From positions 542,445 to 606,444 of the forward strand of contig NZ_KB467824.1 of the NCBI RefSeq assembly GCF_000344615.1: 64,000 bases of DNA. The letters are read 5' to 3'. Shown here piece by piece: positions 8,084 to 17,396 of the stretch. Each line of letters begins with the position of its first letter. Position 1 is the first letter of the stretch. The stretch is from Janthinobacterium sp. CG3 (lineage in GTDB: Bacteria; Pseudomonadota; Gammaproteobacteria; Burkholderiales; Burkholderiaceae_D). The translations under genes were made by a program, and so were the position numbers. The notes below the pieces were generated by a model. The model was given only the letters and a program-made list of their open reading frames with translations, did no database searches and was not told the origin of the DNA.

Positions 8084-9751
8084 CTACCAATTCCTGAACC
8101 GCTTCGGCGGGTTGTACAAACCGCCCGAGGCGCGCACCAGGTCCTTCATGGTTTTCGCCGCCAGCAAATCGCGCGTGGCCAGGCGCTTGTCGACGCCGAT
8201 ATCCTCGGGCCGGACGATGACGCCGCGGTCGCGCAGGTTCTCCACCACGCGCTTGTCGCGCGCCATGCCGACCGGGGTGTAGCCGGCCACGCCGCGGACG
8301 GCCTGCTCGCGCTCCTCCTCGCCGCGGCACAGCAGCAGGTTGGCGATGCCTTCCTCGGTCAAAATGTGGGTGACGTCGTCGCCGTAAATCATCACCGGCG
8401 GGATCGCCATGCCTGCCTGCTCGGCCAGCTCCCAGGCGTCGAGCCGCTCGACGAAGGCCGGCTGCATGTGCTCGCGGAAGGTCTCGACGATCTGCACCAC
8501 CAGCTTCCGCCCGCGCGGCATGGCGTTGCCGCCGGCGCGCGCCTGTTGGCCGGCCTTCAGCCAGGCCGGGCTGGCGTGGCGCCGGCCGCGCGCGTCCGCG
8601 CCCATGTTGGGCGCGCCGCCGAAGCCGGCGATGCGCCCCGCCGTCGCGGTCGAGGAATTGCCCTGCAAATCGATCTGCAGGGTCGAGCCGATGAACATGT
8701 CGCAGGCGTAGTGGCCGGCGGCCTGGGCCAGCGCGCGGTTGCTGCGCATCGAGCCGTCCGGCCCGACCGAAAACACGTCCGGCCGGGCGCGGATGTAGTC
8801 CTCCATGCCCAGCTCCGAGCCGAACGAATACACCGACTCGACGAAACCCGACTCGATCGCCGGTATCAGCGCCGGGTGCGGGTTCAGCGCCCAGTGCCGG
8901 GCGATCCTGCCCTTCAGCCCGAGGTCGGTGGCGTAGGTCGGCAGCAGCAACTCGATGGCGGCGGTGTCGAAGCCGATGCCGTGGTTCAGGCGCTCGACCT
9001 GGTACTCGGCGTAGATGCCCTTGATGGCCAGCATCGCCATCAGCACCTGGATCTCCGAGATCTGCGCCGGGTCGCGCGTGAACAGCGGCTCGATGTAATA
9101 CGGCTTGGGCGACTGCACCACGAAGTCGACCCAGTCGCCCGGAATGTCGACCCGCGGCAGCGTCTCGACGATGCGGTTCACCTGGACGATGACGACGCCG
9201 TTCTTGAAGGCGGTGGCCTCGACGATGGCCGGCGTGTCCTCGGTGTTCGGGCCGGTGTACAGGTTGCCGTGGCGGTCGGCCGCCTCGGCCGCGACCAGGC
9301 ACACGCGCGGCGCCAGGTCGATGAAGTAGCGGCTGAACAGCTCCAGGTAGGTGTGGATCGCGCCGATATTGAGCTTGCCGGCGGCGACCAGCTTGGCAAC
9401 CCGCCCGGCCTGCGGCCCGGAGAAGGAAAAATCGAGGCGCTCGGCGACGCCGCGCTCGAACACGTCGAGGTGCTCGGGCAGGGCCAGCACCGACAGCAGC
9501 ATGTGCAGGCCGTTGATGCGCGCCGGGTCGAGGCCGGCCAGCGCCTGGCCGAGGAAGTCGGCCTGCTTCTGGTTGTTACCCTCCAGGCAAACCCGGTCGC
9601 CGCATTCGAGCACCGCGTGCAGCAGGTCCCTGACGCGCGCGGCCGGCAGCGCCTTGCCGTCCAGCGACTCGCCGAGCGCGGCGCGGGCGCGCTCCAGGCG
9701 CTGGCCGCGGTTCGCTTGCAGCGTGTTCCAAACCCGAGGCGACGAATGCAT
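8084..9751 (-). CDS. mdcA: Malonate decarboxylase alpha subunit (ACP transferase)
   Basis: 555 residues from the ATG at 9751, selected because GGAG lies eight bases upstream and the protein then starts with MHSSPRVWNTLQANR, as MdcA usually does; upstream in-frame starts lack a ribosome site. It has a CoA-transferase-type fold, with GNLYTGPNTEDTP, the VGPDGSMRSNRALAQAAGHY segment and a C-terminal NPPKRFRNW. It exchanges malonate for acetate on the thioester-bound carrier, releasing acetate. It is the first gene of the operon, whose promoter should lie in the 231-bp divergent region 9752-9982. Confidence 0.94.
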   Translation of the reverse strand: MHSSPRVWNTLQANRGQRLERARAALGESLDGKALPAARVRDLLHAVLECGDRVCLEGNNQKQADFLGQALAGLDPARINGLHMLLSVLALPEHLDVFERGVAERLDFSFSGPQAGRVAKLVAAGKLNIGAIHTYLELFSRYFIDLAPRVCLVAAEAADRHGNLYTGPNTEDTPAIVEATAFKNGVVIVQVNRIVETLPRVDIPGDWVDFVVQSPKPYYIEPLFTRDPAQISEIQVLMAMLAIKGIYAEYQVERLNHGIGFDTAAIELLLPTYATDLGLKGRIARHWALNPHPALIPAIESGFVESVYSFGSELGMEDYIRARPDVFSVGPDGSMRSNRALAQAAGHYACDMFIGSTLQIDLQGNSSTATAGRIAGFGGAPNMGADARGRRHASPAWLKAGQQARAGGNAMPRGRKLVVQIVETFREHMQPAFVERLDAWELAEQAGMAIPPVMIYGDDVTHILTEEGIANLLLCRGEEEREQAVRGVAGYTPVGMARDKRVVENLRDRGVIVRPEDIGVDKRLATRDLLAAKTMKDLVRASGGLYNPPKRFRNW

Positions 9752-9982
9752 GTACTTCACTCCCATGATGGTTGCCGGCTGAACGGCCGGCACGGCCATC
9801 AGGATAATCGAAAGCGGCGGCGGAAAGAAGGCGAACACGAGCCCGCCAATTTGAACGGCGTCAAATAGAGCGGCATCGGGCGGAAATCCTTCGCTTCGTT
9901 AGCGAACAAAGGTATTTTTGGCATCGGTGTAGTATGGGGCGCCTCGTGTACTCGCCCGCGGCGAATCGAAAAAAGGAACCAT

Positions 9983-11347
9983 ATGGCATACCAAAGCATC
10001 AATCCATTCAACGGCAAAACGCTCGAATCCTTCCCTGAATGTTCCCCGGCGCAGCTGGAGGAAAATCTAGCGCGCGCCGCCGCCTGCTTCACGGCCTGGC
10101 GCGGCACCGGCTTCGCCGAGCGCGCCGCCGTGCTGCATCGCGCCGCCGCCCTGATGCGCGAACGGCGCGAGCAGTTGGCCGGCCTGATCACGCTGGAGAT
10201 GGGTAAGTTGATCGCCCAAAGCCGCGGCGAAGTCGACATCAGCGCCGCCATCCTCGACTACTACGCGCAGCACGCCGAGCGCTTCCTGGCGCCGGAGTCG
10301 CTGCCGACCGAAAAAGGCGAGGCGCTGGTCGAAAGCAGCCCGGTTGGCGTGTTGTTCGGCGTCGAACCGTGGAATTTCCCCTACTACCAGATCGCCCGTT
10401 TCGCCGCGCCCAATCTGATGGCCGGCAACGTGGTGATGGTCAAGCACGCCTCCAACGTGCCGCAATGCGCGCTGGCCTTCGAGCGCCTGATGGCCGACGC
10501 CGGCCTGCCGCCGGGCGGCTACACGAACCTGTTCATTTCGAAGGACCAGGTGGCGCAGGTCATCGACGACGAGCGCATCCGCGGCGTGGCGCTGACCGGC
10601 AGCGAGGCGGCCGGCGCCGTCGTAGCGGCGCGGGCGGGGCGGAACCTGAAAAAATCGACGATGGAATTGGGCGGCAACGACGCCTTCATCGTGCTCGAAG
10701 ACGCCGACCTGGCGCTGGCGGTCAAGCAGGCCGTGGCCGGGCGCATGGGCAATTCCGGCCAGACTTGCACGGCGTCGAAGCGCTTCATCGTCGTCGAGGC
10801 GCTGGCCGACCGCTTCCTTGAACAATTCCAGGCCGCGCTGGCGAAATTCACGCCGGGCGATCCGATGGACGAGAAAACCACGCTGGCGCCGCTGTCGTCG
10901 CCGGCCGCGTTGGAAAACCTGCTCGACCAGGTGCAGCGCGCGGTGGCCAAGGGCGCCCGCGTGGTGCTCGGCGGCGCCCGCCTGGACCACTCCGGCGCCT
11001 TCATGCAGCCGACCATCCTGACCGATATCGACGAGGCCAATCCGGCCTACAAGGAAGAGTTGTTCGGACCGGTGGCGCTGTTCTTCCGCGTCGCCGACGA
11101 GAACGCGGCGGTGGCGCTGGCCAACGATTCGCCGTTCGGCCTGGGCGGATCGGTGTTTTCGCAGGATATCGAGCGCGCCAAGCGGGTCGCGCGGCGCATC
11201 GATACCGGCATGGTCTTCATCAACCGCGCCGCGTCGTCGGCGCCGGACCTGCCGTTCGGCGGCGTCAAGAATTCCGGCTACGGCCGCGAGCTGTCGTCGG
11301 CCGGCATCCAGGAGTTCGTCAACAAAAAGCTGATCCGCGTGTCGTAG
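9983..11347 (+). CDS. NAD(P)-dependent aldehyde dehydrogenase (succinate-semialdehyde type)
   Basis: 454 residues, full length for the GabD/Sad group. Visible elements: VEPWNFPYYQ substrate/cofactor region (~128-136), VKHASN cofactor segment, ALTGSEAAG Rossmann turn, catalytic Glu228 in MELGGND and catalytic Cys262 in GNSGQTCTASKRF, plus a PFGGVKNSGYGRE C-terminal signature. It oxidises a semialdehyde to the acid in the cytoplasm; succinate semialdehyde is the best guess. AAAGGAACCAT gives a good ribosome site. It diverges from mdcA; a link to malonate metabolism (for example malonic semialdehyde) is speculative. Confidence 0.9.
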   Translation: MAYQSINPFNGKTLESFPECSPAQLEENLARAAACFTAWRGTGFAERAAVLHRAAALMRERREQLAGLITLEMGKLIAQSRGEVDISAAILDYYAQHAERFLAPESLPTEKGEALVESSPVGVLFGVEPWNFPYYQIARFAAPNLMAGNVVMVKHASNVPQCALAFERLMADAGLPPGGYTNLFISKDQVAQVIDDERIRGVALTGSEAAGAVVAARAGRNLKKSTMELGGNDAFIVLEDADLALAVKQAVAGRMGNSGQTCTASKRFIVVEALADRFLEQFQAALAKFTPGDPMDEKTTLAPLSSPAALENLLDQVQRAVAKGARVVLGGARLDHSGAFMQPTILTDIDEANPAYKEELFGPVALFFRVADENAAVALANDSPFGLGGSVFSQDIERAKRVARRIDTGMVFINRAASSAPDLPFGGVKNSGYGRELSSAGIQEFVNKKLIRVS

Positions 11348-11422
11348 GGTCGGGGCCGGCGATGAAGACCGTCCTGGTACTCGCCCGATGCGCCAACCCG
11401 ACCAACATTGGCGGTATTCGCG

Positions 11423-11917
11423 TCAGCCCGGCTTGGCCATCTGTTGCAGCGCGTCGCCGGTGACGCGGCAGATGCGCCACTCCGGCAGCAGTTCGGCGCC
11501 CATGCCGGTGTAGAGCTTGATCGCGTTGGCGTTCCAGTCCAGCACGGTCCACTCGAAGCGGCCGCACTGGCGTTCCAGCGCCAGTTGCGCCAGCGCCACC
11601 ATCATCTTGCTGCCGTAGCCGTGGCCGCGGTGCGCCTGGCGCACGTACAGGTCTTCCAGGTACAGGCCCTTGCGCGTCAGGAAGGTCGAGAAGTTGTGGA
11701 AGAACAGGGCGAACGTGACCACCTCGCCGTTCGCCACGCCGATGATGGCTTCGCACGCGGGTTTGGCGCCGAACAGGCCTTCGTGCAGCATCGCTTCGGT
11801 GGCCACCACCTGGTGTTCGAGCTTTTCAAACACGGCCAGTTCGAGGATCATGGCGTGGATGTGGGCGACGTCGGACGGCTCGGCGGGGCGGATGGAAAAT
11901 GCGTTGGTCGTGTTCAT
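11423..11917 (-). CDS. GNAT N-acetyltransferase, diamine/SSAT-like
   Basis: 164 residues from the ATG at 11917. The GNAT fold is evident: acetyl-CoA-binding QAHRGHGYGSKMM (motif A) preceded by LYLEDLYVR, and the C-terminal EWTVLDWNANAIKLYTGMGA typical of the spermidine/spermine (SSAT-like) subgroup that acetylates polyamines or thialysine-like amines. Codons upstream of the ATG continue in frame but are unlike the family. It is convergent with the aldehyde dehydrogenase and arranged in tandem with a second GNAT gene. Confidence 0.82.
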   Translation of the reverse strand: MNTTNAFSIRPAEPSDVAHIHAMILELAVFEKLEHQVVATEAMLHEGLFGAKPACEAIIGVANGEVVTFALFFHNFSTFLTRKGLYLEDLYVRQAHRGHGYGSKMMVALAQLALERQCGRFEWTVLDWNANAIKLYTGMGAELLPEWRICRVTGDALQQMAKPG

Positions 11918-12009
11918 GGTGCTTTCGTGATGGGTGGGGAAGCTTGTTTGGGGCGGTGTTGTGCGCGCCGACGGGCATGGGTTTTCGCGGGCGCGGCGGC
12001 GCGCCGGAG

Positions 12010-12507
12010 TTACTGCTTGATCGACGCCTGCGGCTCGATGTGCTTTTCCATGAACACGCTCAAAGCGTCGAGCGCGTAGCCGCCGAACGGGCCGCGTTCG
12101 ACATAGCCGAGGCGGGCGTACAGTCCCAGCGCCTCCGGGTTTTTGATGCCGGTTTCCAGCCGCGCGGTGCGCACGCCGATGGCCTGCATGTGCAGTTCCA
12201 GCGCCGCCATGATGGCTTTCGACAGGCCGAGGCCGCGGTGTTCGGCGGCGACGAAGACGCGCTTGAGTTCGGCGCAACGGCTGTCGTCCGGCTGCACCTT
12301 GACCGCGCCGCAGGCGACCAGCTCGTCGCCGACGTAGCCGCCGAAAAAAGCCACGCCGGGCGCCTGCAGCGCGGCGACGCCGTCCAGGTGGTTGCTTTCC
12401 GCCGGGTAGAGGCTGTTCATGAGTTCGTCGGACAGCGCGATCAGGCGCCGCGCCGCGGCGTTGTCGGGGTTGATACGTTCAATTTTTACGGATGGGGTAG
12501 GGGCCAT
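12010..12507 (-). CDS. GNAT N-acetyltransferase
   Basis: 165 residues from the ATG at 12507, with GAGG seven bases upstream. Motif A reads RVFVAAEHRGLGLSKAIM (Q/RxxGxG/A-like) after a hydrophobic beta strand with CGAVKVQ, and the C-terminal half has ARLETGIKNPEALGLYARLGY, typical of PhnO/YjgM-like small GNATs. The substrate cannot be told from sequence. It lies 92 bp upstream of the other GNAT gene on the same strand, but the two are not close relatives. Confidence 0.82.
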   Translation of the reverse strand: MAPTPSVKIERINPDNAAARRLIALSDELMNSLYPAESNHLDGVAALQAPGVAFFGGYVGDELVACGAVKVQPDDSRCAELKRVFVAAEHRGLGLSKAIMAALELHMQAIGVRTARLETGIKNPEALGLYARLGYVERGPFGGYALDALSVFMEKHIEPQASIKQ

Positions 12508-12639
12508 GCGGTTCCTCATATGACGTGAGCGGGCAGCGCCAGTGGCTGCGCCTGCAAGTCTATTATAAAAACCGCCACCGTGATGGTCTACCGCAACTGC
12601 GACAGCCATTTTCAGATTCGCCTGCCCGGCGCGCGCGGC

Positions 12640-12876
12640 TCAGGTGGCGAAATCGGTCAGCGTGCCGCCCAGGAAGCGGCCGATGAACTCGGCTTCGTGC
12701 ATGTCGCGCCAGCAGGCGTAGACGTTCTCGAAGGCGTCCTGGCCGGACCGGCGGATGCGCTTGAGGAACTGCACCCGAACCGGGGTATCGGGCAGATTGT
12801 CGCAGGGGAAATCTGCGCGCGCCTGGTCGGTGAAGACGGCGGTTTTGTAGAGTTGCGCGGTGGCGGTGTCGGTCAC
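12640..12876 (-). CDS. Small uncharacterised protein next to nsrR
   Basis: 78 residues if translation starts at the GTG at 12876 (reading M-TDTATAQLYKTAVF), which has GAAGGG about eight bases upstream; a TTG at 12918 would add 14 residues. I recognise no family. The sequence is basic in the middle (LKRIRRSGQ), has two cysteines (in FPCDN and YACWRD), and looks like a real compact protein by codon use. It lies 114 bp downstream of nsrR on the same strand, so it may be co-transcribed with it. Confidence 0.5.
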   Translation of the reverse strand: MTDTATAQLYKTAVFTDQARADFPCDNLPDTPVRVQFLKRIRRSGQDAFENVYACWRDMHEAEFIGRFLGGTLTDFAT

Positions 12877-12990
12877 GATGCTGGCCCTTCTGTACTGGAG
12901 AAGCCGGCAATGTAACAATTTTCACGCCGCCATGTCGCACAAATAGGCCGGTCCGCGCGCGCCGCCAGAGTGTGGCCGCAGGAAGGCGGT

Positions 12991-13443
12991 TCAGGCCCGC
13001 TCGGACGGATGGAGGAAGTGGATGACGTTGCCGGGCGCCGGGTCCGGCGCCAGCAACGACTCCAGCGTCACTTTGTCGAGCACCGCCAGGTAGGCCTGGG
13101 TGGCCTGGGCCAGCGCCGACTTCAGCTTGCAGTTCGGCGTCAGCGGGCAGGTGTTGTTGGCGCGGTCGAAGCACTCGGCCATGAAGAAGTCGCTTTCGGT
13201 TTCGCGCACCACCGCGCCGATGTTGATGTCGGCCGGCTCGCGCTTGAGGCGCAGCCCGCCGTTGCGCCCGCGCACCGTCTCGACGATGCCCGACAGGCCC
13301 AGCTGGTACACCACCTTCATCAAGTGGTTCTTCGAGATCGCGTGCAAATCGGCAATGTCCTGAATCGTCACGAGCCGATCCCGGTTGACGCCCAGGTACA
13401 TCAGCGTGCGCAGGGTATAGTCGGTGTAGGTGGTCAGTCGCAT
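12991..13443 (-). CDS. nsrR: Rrf2-family nitric-oxide-sensing repressor NsrR
   Basis: 150 residues from the ATG at 13443. The N-terminal winged helix (MRLTTYTDYTLRTLMYL, then DLHAISKNHLMKVV) and wing RGRNGGLRL are those of Rrf2 regulators. The three cysteines in ECFDRANNTCPLTPNCKL occupy the NsrR iron-sulfur ligand positions. NsrR represses NO-detoxification genes until NO destroys its Fe-S cluster. No typical target (hmp, ytfE, norB) is in the window, so its regulon lies elsewhere apart perhaps from the small downstream gene. Confidence 0.88.
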   Translation of the reverse strand: MRLTTYTDYTLRTLMYLGVNRDRLVTIQDIADLHAISKNHLMKVVYQLGLSGIVETVRGRNGGLRLKREPADINIGAVVRETESDFFMAECFDRANNTCPLTPNCKLKSALAQATQAYLAVLDKVTLESLLAPDPAPGNVIHFLHPSERA

Positions 13444-13576
13444 CAATCAAGTCCGTGTGAATATGGCGTGCCGGCCGCAAAATGGCGGCTAAGCCGACAT
13501 TTTACTTGATGCCGCACACCATATAGCGGCGTTGGCAATATGTATTGCCGAAGGGAACCGAGTGGCGGCGCCGCCC

Positions 13577-15010
13577 TCACTCCATCCCCAGCAAAATATC
13601 GCGCACCCGCCCCAGCGCGACGTCAATGTCGAGCAGGTCGATGGCGCCGTAGCCGATTACCAGCCCCTGCCGCGGCGGCGTGTCGTGGTAGAACTGCGCC
13701 AGCGGATACAGGCCGACGTCGGCGCGGCGCGCGAGGCGCACCAGCAGCGCGACGTCGAGCGGCGCGTGGCACAGCGCCGCCACGTGGAAGCCGGCCGTCG
13801 CCGGCACCAGCGTGAACCACGGCGCCAGCGCGCCGTCGAACCACTGCCGCAGCCGCTCGCGGCGGGCGGCGTAAATCGCGTGGCAGCGGCGGATATGCCT
13901 GAGCAGGTGGCCGTCGTCGATGAACTTGGCCAGCGCGTGCTGCGCCATGCTGGCGCAGTGCCAGTCGCCGACGTGCTTGACCTTCAGCGCCGCCGGCATC
14001 AGCGCCTTCGGCAGCACCGCGTAGCCGAGCCTGAGTTCGGGCAGCAAGACCTTGGAAAAACTGCCGACGAAGGCGACGATGCCGTGCCGGTCCAGGCTTT
14101 GCAGGGAATCGGCCGGCCGGCCCTCGTAGCGGAACGCGCTGTCGTAGTCGTCCTCGACGACGATGGCGCCGATCTCTCTCGCGCGCGCCAGCAGCGCGTG
14201 GCGGCGCGCCAGGCTCATCTGCATGCCGAGCGGGAACTGGTGGGTCGGCGTCACATAGATCAGGCTGACGCCGCGCGGAATGCGCTCGACCAGCAGACCT
14301 TCCTCGTCGACCGGCACGCCGACCACGCGCGCGCCGTGGCTGGCGAACAGCAGCCGCGCCATCGGATAGCCGGGCTCCTCGACGGCGACGCTGCCGCCCG
14401 GTTCGAGCAGCAGCCGCGCCAGCAGGTCGAGCGCCTGCTGGGTGCCGTTCGTCACCAGCACCTGCGCCGCCGTGCACACCAGGCCGCGGCTGAAGGCGGC
14501 GTGGCGCGCGATGGCCTGGCGCAGCGCCGGCACGCCCTCGGTGGCGCCGTAACGCCCGCGCGTCTGGACGTCCTGGCGCAGCGCGTGCAGCACGCAGCGG
14601 CGCCACGCGTCCTGTGGAAAATGGCCCGGCGTGGTGCGCCCGCCGAGAAACTCGTAGCGCGCGCTGCCCTGCTCGGCGGCGTGCAGCAGCGGCGTCGCCA
14701 TCTGCTGCCATTTGCGCAGCACGGCGGCGCCGGCCAACGCGGCGGCGGGCCGCGCCTGCGCGCGCGGCGCCGGCGGCGCGCAGACGTAACTGCCAACGCC
14801 GACCCGGCCCACCAGCAGGCGCTCCAGCGTCAGGCGGGCGTAGGCGTGCGCGACGGTCTTGCGCGACAGGCCCAATTGCTGCGCCAGCAGGCGCGACGGC
14901 GGAATCTGCTGGCCGTCGGCCAGGCGCCCGGAGCGGATCGCCAGCTCCAACTGGCGGAACAACTGGCCGGCCAGATCGCGGCCGCCCTCTATAACGATAT
15001 GCAACTCCAT
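13577..15010 (-). CDS. MocR/PdxR-type GntR regulator with aminotransferase domain
   Basis: 477 residues from the ATG at 15010. The N-terminal GntR winged helix (residues ~15-75, IPPSRLLAQQLGLSRKTVAHAYARL) is followed by a linker and a type-I aminotransferase-fold domain. The PLP-binding lysine is in SFSKVLLPELRLGY, and IVVEDDYDSAFRY holds the PLP-contacting Asp. MocR proteins use the PLP domain as a sensor. It faces the AhpD-like gene at 15177 across 166 bp, the usual arrangement of such a regulator and its target, so control of that gene is a reasonable inference. Confidence 0.88.
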   Translation of the reverse strand: MELHIVIEGGRDLAGQLFRQLELAIRSGRLADGQQIPPSRLLAQQLGLSRKTVAHAYARLTLERLLVGRVGVGSYVCAPPAPRAQARPAAALAGAAVLRKWQQMATPLLHAAEQGSARYEFLGGRTTPGHFPQDAWRRCVLHALRQDVQTRGRYGATEGVPALRQAIARHAAFSRGLVCTAAQVLVTNGTQQALDLLARLLLEPGGSVAVEEPGYPMARLLFASHGARVVGVPVDEEGLLVERIPRGVSLIYVTPTHQFPLGMQMSLARRHALLARAREIGAIVVEDDYDSAFRYEGRPADSLQSLDRHGIVAFVGSFSKVLLPELRLGYAVLPKALMPAALKVKHVGDWHCASMAQHALAKFIDDGHLLRHIRRCHAIYAARRERLRQWFDGALAPWFTLVPATAGFHVAALCHAPLDVALLVRLARRADVGLYPLAQFYHDTPPRQGLVIGYGAIDLLDIDVALGRVRDILLGME

Positions 15011-15176
15011 GCCCGCCACCCCATTATTTGTATTGTTTTGCACAGCCTGCCTGCATTCGGCCGGATTGGCAACCCGCGGCGGCGTTGGCGTGGCTGAAAA
15101 CGGCCGCATTGGCCTCCTCGCGCAAGGCCCGCGCCGCCTACAATGAACGCCTTCATTCACAACAAGGAAAAGCACA

Positions 15177-15617
15177 ATGGAACCAAGAGCAGACTTCTAC
15201 ACCGCCTCCGCCGAAGCGATGAAAGCGATGATCGCCTTTGAAATGGCGGTCGGCAAACTGGGCCTGGAGCACTCGCTGCTCGAACTGATCAAACTGCGCG
15301 CCTCGCAAATCAACGGCTGCGGCTATTGCGTCGACATGCACGCGGCGGACGCGCGCAAGGCCGGCGAAACCGAGCGGCGCCTGCACGCCGTCGTGGCGTG
15401 GCGCGAAACGCCGTTCTTCAGCGAGCGCGAGCGGGCCGCGCTGGCATGGACCGAAGCGCTGACCCGGCTATCGGACACCCAGGCGCCGGACGCCGACTAC
15501 GCCGCGCTGGCCGCGCAATTCAGCGAAAAGGAAATGGTCGACGTCACCATGGCCATCAACACCATCAACAGCTGGAATCGCCTGGCGCTGGGCTTCCGCA
15601 AACTGCCGACCCTGTAA
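15177..15617 (+). CDS. Carboxymuconolactone decarboxylase / AhpD-like protein
   Basis: 146 residues. The AhpD-type redox motif CGYCVDMHAADARK (CxxCxxxHxxxA, residues ~44-57) sits in an all-alpha fold. Proteins of this subgroup are peroxidase-like or gamma-carboxymuconolactone-decarboxylase-like and often help in alkyl-peroxide defence. The exact substrate is unknown. AAGGAAAAGCACA precedes the ATG. The divergent MocR regulator probably controls it. Confidence 0.87.
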   Translation: MEPRADFYTASAEAMKAMIAFEMAVGKLGLEHSLLELIKLRASQINGCGYCVDMHAADARKAGETERRLHAVVAWRETPFFSERERAALAWTEALTRLSDTQAPDADYAALAAQFSEKEMVDVTMAINTINSWNRLALGFRKLPTL

Positions 15618-15719
15618 CGCCAGCGATGCTACAACCCCAGAGGTTGTTGCGTGCGTCAGCGTACCGACCGCGCGCGGGCGCGGCCTTAGGCTGGCGTTTT
15701 ATTGCTGCGGGAGTCGATG

Positions 15720-15965
15720 ATGCAAAACGAAGAGCAGCGGCGCCAGTTCGTCAATGAGCTGTGGCGTCGCTTCGAGGAGGTGCAGCAGTGGGCCGTCGAG
15801 CATTGGCCGGATGCCGAGCGGCCTTTGTCGTCGGCCGATTTCGTCGAGGCGCGCAAGGAAATCCTGGCGCTGGGCACGACGACGAGCGAGTTGAACCGGC
15901 GGGCGCCTGAGCCGGAGGACGGCGGCCCGCAGTATGTCGATGTGACGCCGGCGCCCTGGCCCTGA
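15720..15965 (+). CDS. Small uncharacterised protein
   Basis: 81 residues (82 if the adjacent ATG at 15717 is used); GGGAG lies 6 bases before 15720. It has a helical, charged N-terminal half (MQNEEQRRQFVNELWRRFEE) and a proline-rich tail ending TPAPWP. I see no signal peptide or known domain. It is monocistronic and convergent with the efflux pump gene. Short conserved proteins of this kind occur in related betaproteobacteria, but I cannot assign a role. Confidence 0.6.
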   Translation: MQNEEQRRQFVNELWRRFEEVQQWAVEHWPDAERPLSSADFVEARKEILALGTTTSELNRRAPEPEDGGPQYVDVTPAPWP

Positions 15966-15972
15966 GCGCTGC

Positions 15973-17169
15973 CTAAGCCTGGGCGGGCGCGCCGTTCGTG
16001 CGGGAGCCGGCCTGCACCGCCAGCCAGCTCGCCAGGCTGAGCACCAGCCCGGCCATGACGCCGTAGGCCAGGTTCAGCGCGCTGTCGAAGAGCAGCGGCG
16101 CCACCAGGCCGGAGACCAGCGCGAACAGCAGCATTTGAATGAACGATTGCATCGACGAGGCCAGCCCGCTGTTGTTGGGGAAATAGTCGAGCGCCATCAG
16201 CGTCATCGGCGGCATCGCGGCGGCCAGCGCGAACGAGTACAGGAACAGCGGCAGCACGGCCCACGGCACCTCGGCGGCGAAATAGTAGTTGTAGCCGATG
16301 TTGGCCAGGGCCGCGGCCAGCATCAGGAAGTAGCCGCTCCACACTAGTTGCTGCTGCGTGTAGCGGTGGGCGAACTTCGCCGACAGCGCCGAGCCAACCA
16401 CCATGCCGCTGATCAAGGGGATGAAGAGCCAGGCGAAGGCGGTTTCCGGCAGGTGCAGGATGTTGATGACGAAGTAGGCCGCCGAGCCGATGTACAGGGC
16501 GAAGCCGCCGAAGCTCAGGCCGACGGCGACCGACAGCAGCAGGAATTGGCGGTGGCACAGCACTTTCCAGTAGTTGGCCGCGATGGCGCCGAAGTGGAAC
16601 GGGTGGCGCTCGCGCGGCGCCAAACTTTCCGGCAGCGCGCGGTAGACCACCACCAGCATCAGCGCGCCGAAGCCGCCGAGGAACCAGAAAATCGAGCGCC
16701 AGCCCAGCGACACCTGCAGCCAGCCACCCAGCACCGGGGCGATCGCCGGCGCCAGGCCGAACACCATCATGATGTGCGACAGGATTTTCTGCGCCGCCGC
16801 GCCGGAAAAGCGGTCCTGCACGATAGCGCGCCCGACCACCGAGCCGGCCCCCGCCGACAGGCCCTGCAGCACGCGGCAGGCCAGCAGCCAGCCCAGCGAC
16901 GGCGCGAGCGCTGCACCGATTGACGCGATGATGTACAGTATCAGGGAGATCAGTATCACCGGACGGCGGCCGAACGAATCGGACAGCGTGCCGTAGAACA
17001 GCATCATGAAGGCGAACGTGAACAGGAACACGCTCAGCGTCTGCTGGATCAGCAACGGGCTAGCGGAAAATTCGGCGGCAATCGCGGGGAAGGACGGCAG
17101 GTAGGTGTCGATGGCGAGCGGTCCGACCATCGTCAGCCCGGCCAGGATCAGTGTCAGTAAGAGGTTCAT
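15973..17169 (-). CDS. Bcr/CflA-type MFS multidrug exporter
   Basis: 398 residues with about 12 hydrophobic segments. The Bcr/CflA signature is visible in LAIDTYLPSFPAIAAEF (residues ~18-34), the loop 2-3 motif GTLSDSFGRRPVIL and CRVLQGLSAGAGSVVGRAIVQD (motif C region). This family is a proton-driven exporter of drugs such as bicyclomycin or of sulfonamides and some amino acids. The ATG at 17169 is preceded by a weak ribosome site. No adjacent regulator is visible. Confidence 0.9.
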   Translation of the reverse strand: MNLLLTLILAGLTMVGPLAIDTYLPSFPAIAAEFSASPLLIQQTLSVFLFTFAFMMLFYGTLSDSFGRRPVILISLILYIIASIGAALAPSLGWLLACRVLQGLSAGAGSVVGRAIVQDRFSGAAAQKILSHIMMVFGLAPAIAPVLGGWLQVSLGWRSIFWFLGGFGALMLVVVYRALPESLAPRERHPFHFGAIAANYWKVLCHRQFLLLSVAVGLSFGGFALYIGSAAYFVINILHLPETAFAWLFIPLISGMVVGSALSAKFAHRYTQQQLVWSGYFLMLAAALANIGYNYYFAAEVPWAVLPLFLYSFALAAAMPPMTLMALDYFPNNSGLASSMQSFIQMLLFALVSGLVAPLLFDSALNLAYGVMAGLVLSLASWLAVQAGSRTNGAPAQA

Positions 17170-17396
17170 TGTTGGTGGCTGGTTCGTTAGCCGGGTATTT
17201 TACGCCAGCAAGGGATTTCCTGTCGGCCCAGGTCCGCCGCGCCGCCGCCGCGCGCGCGTCGATATGCGAATCGCACATATCGATCAAGGAAACGCTTCGT
17301 TCCGTTTTGCCGCAGGGGTAATTAAGCTGGACCGTCCGTCTTATCGCCGGTGGCGCGTGGCGCCGCCTTTTGCCGCAGCAAGCAAGGGATATACAT

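Noticed and set aside
6806..9868. A 1020-codon open frame on the plus strand
   Set aside because: It lies wholly opposite the mdc genes, is rich in Arg, His, Gln and Ala as GC-rich antisense frames are, and shows no family motif. The minus-strand genes explain the region.
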